Assembly: GCA_944325775.1 (NCBI GenBank)
Contig: CALVBL010000002.1
Coordinates: 1-64,000, forward strand
DNA from: an uncultured Helicobacter sp.
Lineage (GTDB): Bacteria > Campylobacterota > Campylobacteria > Campylobacterales > Helicobacteraceae
DNA: 64,000 nt
Direction of reading: 5' to 3'
Position 1 is the stretch's first letter. Every line of letters starts with the position of its first letter. The position numbers and the translations under genes were made by a program. A model generated the notes under the pieces. That model saw only the letters and a program-made list of their open reading frames with translations, searched no databases and had not been told where the DNA came from. Shown in pieces: positions 19,192 through 26,858 of this stretch.

Positions 19192-19250
19192 CAAAAAAGA
19201 TCAAAGAGAGGGCTTGCACAGAATCCAAAACCAATCTGTGCTAAGCTCTC
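19192..19250 (-). terminator. intrinsic terminator of groES-groEL
   Basis: Read on the minus strand: a long stem (about 15 pairs with small bulges; arms 19250-19235 and 19222-19206) with a loop of about 12 bases, followed directly by the T-rich TTTGATCTTTTTTG (19205-19192). It lies 35 bases past the groEL stop. Confidence 0.8.
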
Positions 19251-19272
19251 AAATCGTATAAGGCAAAAGAGT

Positions 19273-19281
19273 GGGGGGGGG
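19273..19281. repeat. poly-G tract (9 G) in the groEL 3' untranslated region
   Basis: Nine G's on the + strand (C's in the groEL mRNA), between the groEL stop codon (19288-19286) and the terminator stem. No reading frame crosses it. It resembles the contingency tracts but has no coding role that I can see. Confidence 0.8.
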
Positions 19282-19285
19282 TAGA

Positions 19286-20920
19286 TTACATCATACCGCC
19301 CATGCCTCCCATACCACCCATATCTGGCATAGCTGGCGCTGGTTTATCTTCTTTGATTTCATTGATCGTCGCTTCAGTAGTGAGCAACAAGCTAGAAACA
19401 GACACAGCGTTTTGCAATGCGATACGCGTTACTTTAAGCGGATCGATGATACCTGCTTTAAACATATCCACATATTCGCCTTTGCTAGCATTAAAGCCTA
19501 TGGTTTCTTTAGCATTTTGCACTTCATTGACTACCACGCCGCTATCAAACCCAGCATTTGCTGCGATTTGCGCAAGAGGTGCTTTAATAGCACGTTTGAT
19601 AATGTCATAGCCAATCGCTTCATCACCCTCAAGTTTGAGCTTGACCTTTTGTGCTGCGTGAATAAGTGCTGCGCCACCACCGATGACGATACCCTCGTCA
19701 ACCGCTGCTTTTGTCGCAGAAAGTGCGTCATCTACTCGGTCTTTTTTCTCTTTCATCTCTACTTCTGTAGCCGCACCTACCTTGATAACCGCTACTCCAC
19801 CGCTAAGTTTAGCCAAACGCTCTTGGAGCTTTTCTCTGTCATAGTCGCTTGTGGTGTTGGCAATCTCTGTCTTAATCTGTGCGATTCTGTCCTTGACTGC
19901 TTGAGCCTTGCCCTTGCCATCGACGATAGTCGTATTGTCTTTGTCAATCACGATACGCGCTGCTTGTCCCAAATCCTGCAAACTCGCTGCCTCGAGGGTT
20001 TTGCCAAGCTCTTCGCTGATGACTTGCCCGCCTGTGAGGATTGCGATGTCTTGGAGCATTGCCTTACGGCGATCGCCAAAGCCCGGAGCTTTCACTGCTG
20101 ATACATTGAGCACGCCGCGGAGTTTATTGACTACCAAAGTCGTGAGCGCCTCGCCCTCGATGTCCTCGGCGATGATGAGCAGTGGCTTGCCGCTCTGCAT
20201 AGTCGCCTCAAGCAATGGCAGAATCTCTTTCATATTAGAGATTTTCTTATCAGTCAAGAGCACATAGGCATTTTCAAGCTGGGCAACCATCTTATCGGTG
20301 TTGGTTACAAAATATGCAGAGAGATAGCCTCTATCAAACTGCATACCTTCAACCACGCTTAGCTCGTCATTGATACCCTTGGCTTCTTCAACGGTGATCA
20401 CACCATCTTTACCCACTTTTTCCATAGCTTCAGCAATAAGACTACCGATCTTATCATCAGAGTTTGCAGATATAGTCGCTACCTGCGCGATTTCGTCTTT
20501 ACCACCGACTTTTTTGCTTCCTTTTTTAAGCTCAGCGATGATCGCCTCGCTTGCCTTATCCATACCGCGCTTGACTTCCACAGGATTCGCACCTGCTGTG
20601 ATGTTGCGCAAGCCCTCTTTAAAGATACTATGTGCCAAAACCGTGGCAGTCGTCGTGCCATCTCCAGCAGCATCAGCGGTTTTGCTCGCCACTTCTTTGA
20701 CAAGCTGTGCGCCCATATTCGCGATTGGATCGGCAAGCTCGACTTCTTTTGCCACAGACACGCCATCTTTGGTAATCGCTGGTGCGCCATAAGACTTTTG
20801 GATAAGGACATTGCGCCCTCTTGGTCCCATTGTCACTTTAACCGCGTCGCTAAGTTGCCTGATACCTTCATAAAGTTTGTTTCTCGCAGAATCTGCAAAG
20901 TGAATTTCTTTGTTTGCCAT
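19286..20920 (-). CDS. groEL: chaperonin GroEL (Hsp60)
   Basis: 544 residues, full length, with the conserved MGPRGRNVLI, DGVSVAKEVEL, DAAGDGTTTATVLA nucleotide-binding block near residue 86, EGMQFDRGYLSAYF, and a C-terminal GGM-repeat tail ending MM. It folds non-native proteins in a double-ring complex with GroES; in Helicobacter it is also found at the cell surface and handles urease components. Thirty bases downstream of groES, clearly one operon, ending at the terminator at 19192-19250. Confidence 0.99.
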   Translation of the reverse strand: MANKEIHFADSARNKLYEGIRQLSDAVKVTMGPRGRNVLIQKSYGAPAITKDGVSVAKEVELADPIANMGAQLVKEVASKTADAAGDGTTTATVLAHSIFKEGLRNITAGANPVEVKRGMDKASEAIIAELKKGSKKVGGKDEIAQVATISANSDDKIGSLIAEAMEKVGKDGVITVEEAKGINDELSVVEGMQFDRGYLSAYFVTNTDKMVAQLENAYVLLTDKKISNMKEILPLLEATMQSGKPLLIIAEDIEGEALTTLVVNKLRGVLNVSAVKAPGFGDRRKAMLQDIAILTGGQVISEELGKTLEAASLQDLGQAARIVIDKDNTTIVDGKGKAQAVKDRIAQIKTEIANTTSDYDREKLQERLAKLSGGVAVIKVGAATEVEMKEKKDRVDDALSATKAAVDEGIVIGGGAALIHAAQKVKLKLEGDEAIGYDIIKRAIKAPLAQIAANAGFDSGVVVNEVQNAKETIGFNASKGEYVDMFKAGIIDPLKVTRIALQNAVSVSSLLLTTEATINEIKEDKPAPAMPDMGGMGGMGGMM

Positions 20921-20950
20921 GATAAACTCCTTAATTTTCAGTTTGGTGAA

Positions 20951-21226
20951 TTATTTCGCAATAACGCCTAGAATGTCTTTGACTTCTAGCACGATGAACT
21001 CTTGATTGTCTAGCTTGACTTCGCTACCTTTGTATTTCTCAAACACGACAACTTGATCTTTTTTGAGCTCTGGGCATTCTTTGGTAGCTTTGTCGCCCAA
21101 AGCCTTGATTGTGCCCATAAGCGGCTTTTCTTTAGCATTATCGGGGATAATGATACCCGAACTCGTCTTGGTGTCTTCCTCTAGTCTCTGCACGAGAACT
21201 CTCTCTCCAAGTGGTGTGAATTTCAT
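20951..21226 (-). CDS. groES: co-chaperonin GroES (Hsp10)
   Basis: 91 residues, the standard bacterial length: FTPLGERVLVQRLE at the start, the mobile loop with TSSGIIIPDNAKEKP, and the IVLEVKDILGVI end. It caps GroEL. It lacks the ~30-residue His- and Cys-rich nickel-binding C-terminal tail known from H. pylori HspA, an argument against H. pylori itself or a close gastric relative. AAGGAG precedes the ATG. Confidence 0.98.
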   Translation of the reverse strand: MKFTPLGERVLVQRLEEDTKTSSGIIIPDNAKEKPLMGTIKALGDKATKECPELKKDQVVVFEKYKGSEVKLDNQEFIVLEVKDILGVIAK

Positions 21227-21254
21227 AATTTCTCCTTGTGAGTGGTTTCAAAAA

Positions 21255-21281
21255 TTAGCACTTAAAAAACTTAAGTGCGAC
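21255..21281 (-). promoter_or_regulatory. CIRCE-like operator (HrcA site) at the groES promoter
   Basis: TTAGCACTT - 9 bases - AAGTGCGAC on the + strand, against the consensus TTAGCACTC-N9-GAGTGCTAA. The left arm has one mismatch and the right arm three. It covers the predicted transcription start of groESL, where HrcA binding would block transcription and heat would release it. Confidence 0.75.
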
Positions 21282-21282
21282 A

Positions 21283-21311
21283 ATTCTAATGGATTTTATT
21301 AAATAAGTCAA
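21283..21311 (-). promoter_or_regulatory. groESL promoter (-35 and -10)
   Basis: On the minus strand TTGACT (21311-21306), a 17-base spacer, and TAGAAT (21288-21283): a near-consensus vegetative sigma promoter, unusual in this window for having a real -35. Start predicted near 21276, inside the CIRCE element. Confidence 0.75.
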
Positions 21312-21593
21312 TATCTTATAGTAAATGAGTAAGAAAAATTTAGTCTTTTATACTAAACTTATTTATATAAAATCACTAAGAGTTCTGCAAATACGCAATC
21401 CATAGGACGGAATCCAACTAAAATTTACAAAAGCAACATTTTGGTTTAAACAAAAGAGATTCTAAAAACACACAAAATCTAGCGCAGATTCAGAATCTAA
21501 TGTGCGTTTAGAATCTAGTTTTTCAGAATCTAAGCAACTCACACAATCCACCACTTCAAAAGCCTTGATGAGGTCTATGGTGTTTTAGATTCT

Positions 21594-21746
21594 ATGAGTG
21601 CTTTAGATTCTGAACTTTGCTTTTGTGAATCTTGGTTTGTTTTTGTGGATTCTAAGCCTACGCTAGATTCTGTATGTTTCTTAGACTCCGTGCTTGGTGC
21701 GGATTGTGTAAGCTCGCTACGACAAGCAAAAATTAGTCGTGTGTAA
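21594..21746 (+). pseudogene. short LDS-rich reading frame, probably a remnant
   Basis: An ATG frame of 50 codons ending at TAA 21746; the open frame extends about 20 codons further upstream without a start or ribosome site. The peptide repeats LDS because the DNA repeats TTAGATTCT. It contains several Cys and no recognisable domain. Confidence 0.25.
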
Positions 21747-21822
21747 GTAGGGGGATTGCTATCACAATAGACGTAGTGAGGCTTGTGGAGTTTTGTCGAG
21801 TGCGGAGGTGGGAGCTACCTAG

Positions 21823-22095
21823 GAGATAAGCGAGCACCCCCCAAACCCGCCAAATCCTTGCAACGGCTACCCGCTTTGGCTTAAACTGAGTGTAGGGCAA
21901 GCAAAGGAGCCATTTTCCTTACGCACAAAAGGCGGATTTATAGAATCTACGCCATTGCTAAATCGCGTTCCTGACGCGCTGACACTAGAAAATCACAGAA
22001 TCTCGCTTAAAAGTTGCGTGTATGAACGCGAAGCGGAGCGAGAGCGGATTCAGTCGCTCGAGCGGTATCAAGTTTGCCCTAGCAAACTTGCGTAA
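21823..22095 (+). pseudogene. 90-codon open frame without a start codon, gene remnant
   Basis: From the TAG at 21820-21822 the + strand stays open for 90 codons to TAA at 22093-22095, but there is no ATG and no early GTG/TTG. The translated text includes a proline-rich start, GQAKEPFSLRTKGGFIES and a charged EREAERERIQSLERY end. The length without stops suggests the 3' piece of a decayed gene or a dispersed repeat. I do not recognise the parent protein. Confidence 0.3.
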
Positions 22096-22114
22096 AATTA
22101 TAGAATCTAAGACT

Positions 22115-24052
22115 CTACTCCTCTATATAATTCTTAAGCTTCCGCCCCACTTTTGGGTGTTTGAGCTTTTTAATCGCGCTAGATTCTATCTGTCGCACAC
22201 GCTCACGCGTCACATTGAGCTCTTTGCCAATCTCCTCTAGCGTCCTATCGCTCTCATCATCAAGCAGCCCAAAGCGCATTCTAATCACTGCCCTTTCGCG
22301 ATCGTTTAGCTGATCAAGCACCTCATAAATCTGGGCTTTTAAATCCTCTTTTAAAATAAAATCCATCGGTCCCATCGAGCTCTTATCCTCGACAAAATCC
22401 CCAAATTTCCCATCATCATCATTCCCGATAGGCGCATCGAGGCTGATTGGCTCTTTGGTAATTTTTATCACATTTTTGACTTTATCCACCGGCAAATTCA
22501 CCTCCTGTGCGATAAACTCCACATCGGGCTCTTTGCCATTTTCTTGCATATATTTGCGCATAATCTTGTGGATTCTATTAATCGTTTCTATCATATGGAT
22601 AGGGATTCTGATCGTGCGGGCTTGATCGGCGATAGCACGCGAGATAGCCTGCCTGATCCACCAAGTCGCATAAGTCGAAAACTTAAAGCCCTTTTTGTAT
22701 TCAAACTTATCCACCGCCTTCATAAGCCCGATATTACCCTCTTGTATGAGATCCAAAAACGGCAAGCCGCGATTTGTATAGCGTTTGGCGATACTCACCA
22801 CAAGGCGCAGATTGGATCGCGCCATCTTCGCCTTTGCCTTATCAGAGATATTTTTGCCCCGCTTTATCTGCTCTAAAATCTCCTTTAGCTTCTCTGGCTC
22901 GAGGTTAAATCCCCCCTCGCTCGCCTCTTTGGTTTGGAAGAGTTTTTTTAGCTCGATATACACGCTTACCATCGTCGTTTCTGGCACTGCTGCGGCGATT
23001 TCCTCACGAGTCATATTGGTGATATTTTCTAGAATCTTATTGTGATTGTCTATCAGAGCTTGGTTAAAAAGTGGCAGTTTATACTCAAGCCGCTTGAGCT
23101 CCTTTTCAAAGCCATCGCCGCTTTTTAGTGTGTTTTCCATCGCCTTTACAAGTTCATTGATAAGCTTACTCGTAGGTCCTAGATCGAGCAGTTTCTCTTT
23201 TAGAATCTGCTTTTTATGCGCCAAAAGCAAGATATAGACAAGCTCATCTTCATCTTTTTGCGTATTTTCGGTATTTAGCACTTTGAGCCAGTCTTTTTTG
23301 GCTCTATCAAGGGCTTTAAAATTTTCAAGTACCTTTTCTATGCGCTTTTGGTCTTTTTTATTGACTGGCTTTTTACCACTAGATTCTTCCTCGCTCTCGA
23401 CCTCATCGATCTCATCTTCAGAATCTTCCCCCTCTTCTTCCTCGTCCTCAAAACTCTTAAAAAGCTCTTTGACGCGTCGCTCACGATTGATAAGCGCGTC
23501 TTTGTAATCATAAATAAAATCAATCAAATACGGCACCGAACAAATCGCATCGAGGATCGTCCCCTCGCCTAGCTCGATTTTTTTAGAGAGATCGACTTCC
23601 TCCTCTTTTGTCAAAAGCGGAATCTGCCCCATCTCACGCAGATACATTCTCACAGGACTATCACTCCGACTCCACTCTAATAGTTCCCGCTCTTTGGTGA
23701 AATCAAACTCGTCTTCAAGCTCCTCATCAACGACCTTTTTACGCTCCTCTTGGGATTTTATCTGATCTTCTATGTTGAGTTTTTTGGCAGCTTCTGATGA
23801 GCTTAAGAGTTCCTTTTTATATTTCTTTGCCATTTCTCTGATCTTACGCACCTGCGCACTACTTGGGGCTTTAGCCAGAATCTGTGCAATTTTCTCATAT
23901 GTGATGTAGCTGCTTTCCTCTTCTTTGAAAAATATCTCAAGGCTTTGCATCACTTCTTTGACTTTTTTGTTTTGCTTGTCAGTAGCTTGAGGCGCATCAG
24001 CCCCTAAATCCATATCTATGTCTTTTTCATCATCAAACATCTCTTTTGTCAT
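22115..24052 (-). CDS. rpoD: RNA polymerase primary sigma factor RpoD (sigma-80)
   Basis: 645 residues. The N-terminal half has region 1.1 and a long acidic non-conserved region (runs of E and D near residues 195-225). Region 2 has ARSNLRLVVSIAKRYTNRGLPFLDLIQEGNIGLMKAV with the melting and -10 reading segment TYATWWIRQAISRAIADQ; region 3 has RIPIHMIETINR; region 4 ends with the helix-turn-helix LEEIGKELNVTRERVRQIESSAIKKL. It directs transcription of housekeeping genes; the TATAAT/TACAAT boxes in this window fit its preference. It follows polA's stop by 71 bases reading upstream, so it probably has its own promoter inside the polA end. Confidence 0.98.
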   Translation of the reverse strand: MTKEMFDDEKDIDMDLGADAPQATDKQNKKVKEVMQSLEIFFKEEESSYITYEKIAQILAKAPSSAQVRKIREMAKKYKKELLSSSEAAKKLNIEDQIKSQEERKKVVDEELEDEFDFTKERELLEWSRSDSPVRMYLREMGQIPLLTKEEEVDLSKKIELGEGTILDAICSVPYLIDFIYDYKDALINRERRVKELFKSFEDEEEEGEDSEDEIDEVESEEESSGKKPVNKKDQKRIEKVLENFKALDRAKKDWLKVLNTENTQKDEDELVYILLLAHKKQILKEKLLDLGPTSKLINELVKAMENTLKSGDGFEKELKRLEYKLPLFNQALIDNHNKILENITNMTREEIAAAVPETTMVSVYIELKKLFQTKEASEGGFNLEPEKLKEILEQIKRGKNISDKAKAKMARSNLRLVVSIAKRYTNRGLPFLDLIQEGNIGLMKAVDKFEYKKGFKFSTYATWWIRQAISRAIADQARTIRIPIHMIETINRIHKIMRKYMQENGKEPDVEFIAQEVNLPVDKVKNVIKITKEPISLDAPIGNDDDGKFGDFVEDKSSMGPMDFILKEDLKAQIYEVLDQLNDRERAVIRMRFGLLDDESDRTLEEIGKELNVTRERVRQIESSAIKKLKHPKVGRKLKNYIEE

Positions 24053-24123
24053 AGCACTTCCTTTACAAAAAGTTTTTAGTCATAAACATCGGCATTTTTG
24101 TGAATCTTTTGAATCTAGGCAAT

Positions 24124-26844
24124 CTACTTCAGATCCGCCCAATTATCCCCCACACTCACACTACACTTTAGCGGCACCAAAAGCGTGTAGATGGAGTTCA
24201 TAAGAGATTCTATACGGGGTACAAACTCCTCAACCCTAGATTCTGGAGCTTGAAAAATCAACTCATCATGGACTTGTAAAAGCATCTGTAGTTCGCTATC
24301 TTGATAATGTTGATAGATTTTATACATACAGAGTTTGATAAGATCTGCTGCACTCCCTTGAAAAATACAATTTATCCCCTCGCGGATATAATTTGCTTTC
24401 ATAAACTCCGTAGCATCGCTGAAATCAAAATACCGCCTACGCCCTAAAAGCGTCTGCGTGTAGCCATTTTCTAGCAAAAATTCCTTTTGATTATTGAGAT
24501 AATCTTTGACCGTGGGAAAGAGTTTGAAATAACTTTCTATATACGCTTTTGCCTCTTTAAAGCTGATTTTGAGCGTTTCACTAAGTTTGCGCGCACCCAT
24601 ACCATAGATAAGCCCAAAGTTAATCGTCTTGGCGATAAAACGTTTATTATGCGCTTCACTCTCTCCAAAAAGCCGCAAAGCCGTCTCATAATGGATATCC
24701 TTTTGCTGTTTAAAAGATTCTATCAAATGTGAATCTTGACTAAAGTGCGCAAGGAGGCGCAACTCTATCTGCGAATAATCCACACTGATGAGCTTATAAC
24801 CCTCCTTTGCGATAAATCCCTCACGGATCTTGCGCCCATACTCGCTGCGCACGGGGATATTTTGGAGATTTGGAGATTTGGAGCTTAGCCGCCCAGTCAC
24901 CGTGCCTGTCTGCAAAAATGATGTATAGATTTTATGCTTGGCATTTTTGTTAGCGTATTTTAAAAGTGGTTCGATGTAGGTGTTTTTGAGTTTATTCATC
25001 TCGCGATAATCCAACACCAGCGGAATGATAGGATGAGAATCCGCAATATTACTAAGCGTGCGCTCATCGGTACTCAAACCCCCCTTGACACTACGCCCAC
25101 TTTGTAAGCCTAGCTTATTAAAGAGAATCTGCGAGAGCTGCTGGGGCGAATTGATATTAAAATTTTCCCCCGCATACTCATAGATTTGCTGTGTGAGGGA
25201 GTTTAGAATCTTTGTGAGATTCTTGTCGTATTCTTCAAACAAATGCGTATCTATCTTAATCCCTTCTCGCTCCATCTGCACAAGCACATTAACAAAGGGG
25301 AATTCTAACTCCCTAGCAAGCTCCAAAATAGGCTCAAGATTTCGCTTTTCAAACTCTTGCTTGAGACGTTCATACAGACAAAAAGTCGCCACCGCGTCCT
25401 CGGCAGCATAGCGCGTAGCTATCGCGACATCGACACTGGCAAAGGTTTGCTTTTTATCCACGATCTCATCAAAGCCAATCATCTTATGATCAAACCACTG
25501 CAGCATTTGTTTGTCAAGCCCCACAGGCTTGGCACTATCCAAAAGCCACGCTAGCACCATCGTATCAATGATCGCATTCTGGGGCTTAAGTCCAAAATTA
25601 TGATACACAAGTGCAATGTCAAACTTGAGATTGTGCCCTATGATCGTGTGTATAAAAAGCTTTTGGAGTGCGAGCTTGGCACTTTGCATGCTAAGCTGGG
25701 ATTGCACACCTAGATATGTGTGCTGTAAGGGAATATAATAGCCTTTTTTGTTATCAAAACTAAAACTAAAGCCAACGATATTTGCTTCCCTCGTATCAAG
25801 TCCATCACTCTCGGTATCAAAGGCTATCAGGGCATCTTTAGGGATAGATTCTATAAGCGCAAAAAGCGTAGATTCTGAATCTAGCATCTCGTATTCATAT
25901 GTGAATCTTGTAGATGACACACTTTTGGCTGGAGAAATCACGGCGTTTTTAAAGCTCGGCGCGGTAGAGAGGGAATTATACTTAGGACCTTGAATCTTTG
26001 TAAGAATTCCATTAAACTCATACTGGTGCAGGGCATCGACAATTTGCAAAAGCGGATTTTGCTCTGGCATCGCACATCGGCTAAAGTCAATATCAAGTGG
26101 AATATCTTTGACTAGCGTTACAAGGGATTTAGAGAGAAATGCCTCATCTTTAGAATCTATAATCACCTGCTGCAAGCGCGGGGTTAGCACCTGTGCGATT
26201 TCATCGCTCCTAGCGTATAGAGATTCTATATTTTTAAAATGTTTGATGAGCTTTTGCGCACTTTTAGCTCCGATACCTTTGACACCCGAAACATTATCAC
26301 TGCTATCGCCCACAAGACTCTGATAGTCGATAAACTCACAAGGTAGCACACCAAACTTCTCTTGGCATTGTTCCTCGCGAATCTCGGTTTTTTTGATAGG
26401 ATCGTAGATGTAGGTATGAGAATCTATAAGCTGATAGAGATCTTTATCATGGCTGATGATACGCACATCTAAGCCCTTTTGACGTGCTAGCACACTCACT
26501 GAAGCGATCACATCATCAGCCTCATAGCCATCTACGCTAAGATTCACAAAGCCCATTTTGCTAATCCACTCAATAGCAACAGGAAGCTGCAAGAGCAAAT
26601 CTTTTGGCACTTCTTGGCGATTTTGCTTGTATCGTGGATCAAGAATCTTACGGCGATTTTTGCCTTTTCCTTCTAAAGCAAAGATAATGTAATCACAATT
26701 TTTGTCTTTATACAGATTATTAAGCAAATTACAAAAGCCTAGCAAAAGCCCAGTGGGGAAGCCCTCTTTGTTTTTAAGCGGCGGAAGGGCATAAAAAGAG
26801 CGGAAAAAAAACCCAAAAGTATCTATGATCGTGAGAGTTTTCAT
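24124..26844 (-). CDS. polA: DNA polymerase I
   Basis: 906 residues with all three domains: 5' nuclease (GYEADDVIASVSVLA, GDSSDNVSGVKGIGAKSA), 3'-5' exonuclease, and polymerase (DYSQIELRLLAHFSQD motif A; AKTINFGLIYGMGA motif B; LQVHDELIFQAPE motif C). The proofreading site looks active: AFDTESDG near residue 343 supplies the first acidic pair and YAAEDAVATF a later one, which is not the case in many bacterial homologues. It removes primers and fills gaps. Its start lies 14 bases after the gyrB stop, so it belongs to the dnaN-gyrB-polA run. Confidence 0.98.
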   Translation of the reverse strand: MKTLTIIDTFGFFFRSFYALPPLKNKEGFPTGLLLGFCNLLNNLYKDKNCDYIIFALEGKGKNRRKILDPRYKQNRQEVPKDLLLQLPVAIEWISKMGFVNLSVDGYEADDVIASVSVLARQKGLDVRIISHDKDLYQLIDSHTYIYDPIKKTEIREEQCQEKFGVLPCEFIDYQSLVGDSSDNVSGVKGIGAKSAQKLIKHFKNIESLYARSDEIAQVLTPRLQQVIIDSKDEAFLSKSLVTLVKDIPLDIDFSRCAMPEQNPLLQIVDALHQYEFNGILTKIQGPKYNSLSTAPSFKNAVISPAKSVSSTRFTYEYEMLDSESTLFALIESIPKDALIAFDTESDGLDTREANIVGFSFSFDNKKGYYIPLQHTYLGVQSQLSMQSAKLALQKLFIHTIIGHNLKFDIALVYHNFGLKPQNAIIDTMVLAWLLDSAKPVGLDKQMLQWFDHKMIGFDEIVDKKQTFASVDVAIATRYAAEDAVATFCLYERLKQEFEKRNLEPILELARELEFPFVNVLVQMEREGIKIDTHLFEEYDKNLTKILNSLTQQIYEYAGENFNINSPQQLSQILFNKLGLQSGRSVKGGLSTDERTLSNIADSHPIIPLVLDYREMNKLKNTYIEPLLKYANKNAKHKIYTSFLQTGTVTGRLSSKSPNLQNIPVRSEYGRKIREGFIAKEGYKLISVDYSQIELRLLAHFSQDSHLIESFKQQKDIHYETALRLFGESEAHNKRFIAKTINFGLIYGMGARKLSETLKISFKEAKAYIESYFKLFPTVKDYLNNQKEFLLENGYTQTLLGRRRYFDFSDATEFMKANYIREGINCIFQGSAADLIKLCMYKIYQHYQDSELQMLLQVHDELIFQAPESRVEEFVPRIESLMNSIYTLLVPLKCSVSVGDNWADLK

Positions 26845-26858
26845 CTATACTCTAAAAT

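Larger units (their letters stand above)
21312..22114. other. gene-poor region with many AGAWTCT words and ORF remnants
   Basis: About 800 bases without a complete gene between groES and rpoD. Its left half carries ten copies of AGAATCT/AGATTCT within 650 bases (about 21,460-22,110). Two open stretches on the + strand are described separately. A perfect 9-bp stem CAAGTTTGC/GCAAACTTG (22069-22077, 22082-22090, CCTA loop) sits 25 bases past the rpoD stop and could end rpoD transcription, though no T-run follows. The rest shows no RNA gene I can recognise. Confidence 0.5.

Noticed and set aside
19271..20101. Long + strand frame over groEL
   Set aside because: It is antisense to the unmistakable groEL gene and rich in residues expected from a shadow frame.
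21700..22000. Structured RNA gene (RNase P RNA, SRP RNA, tmRNA or 6S RNA)
   Set aside because: I looked for their conserved cores and found none; the segment has open frames instead.
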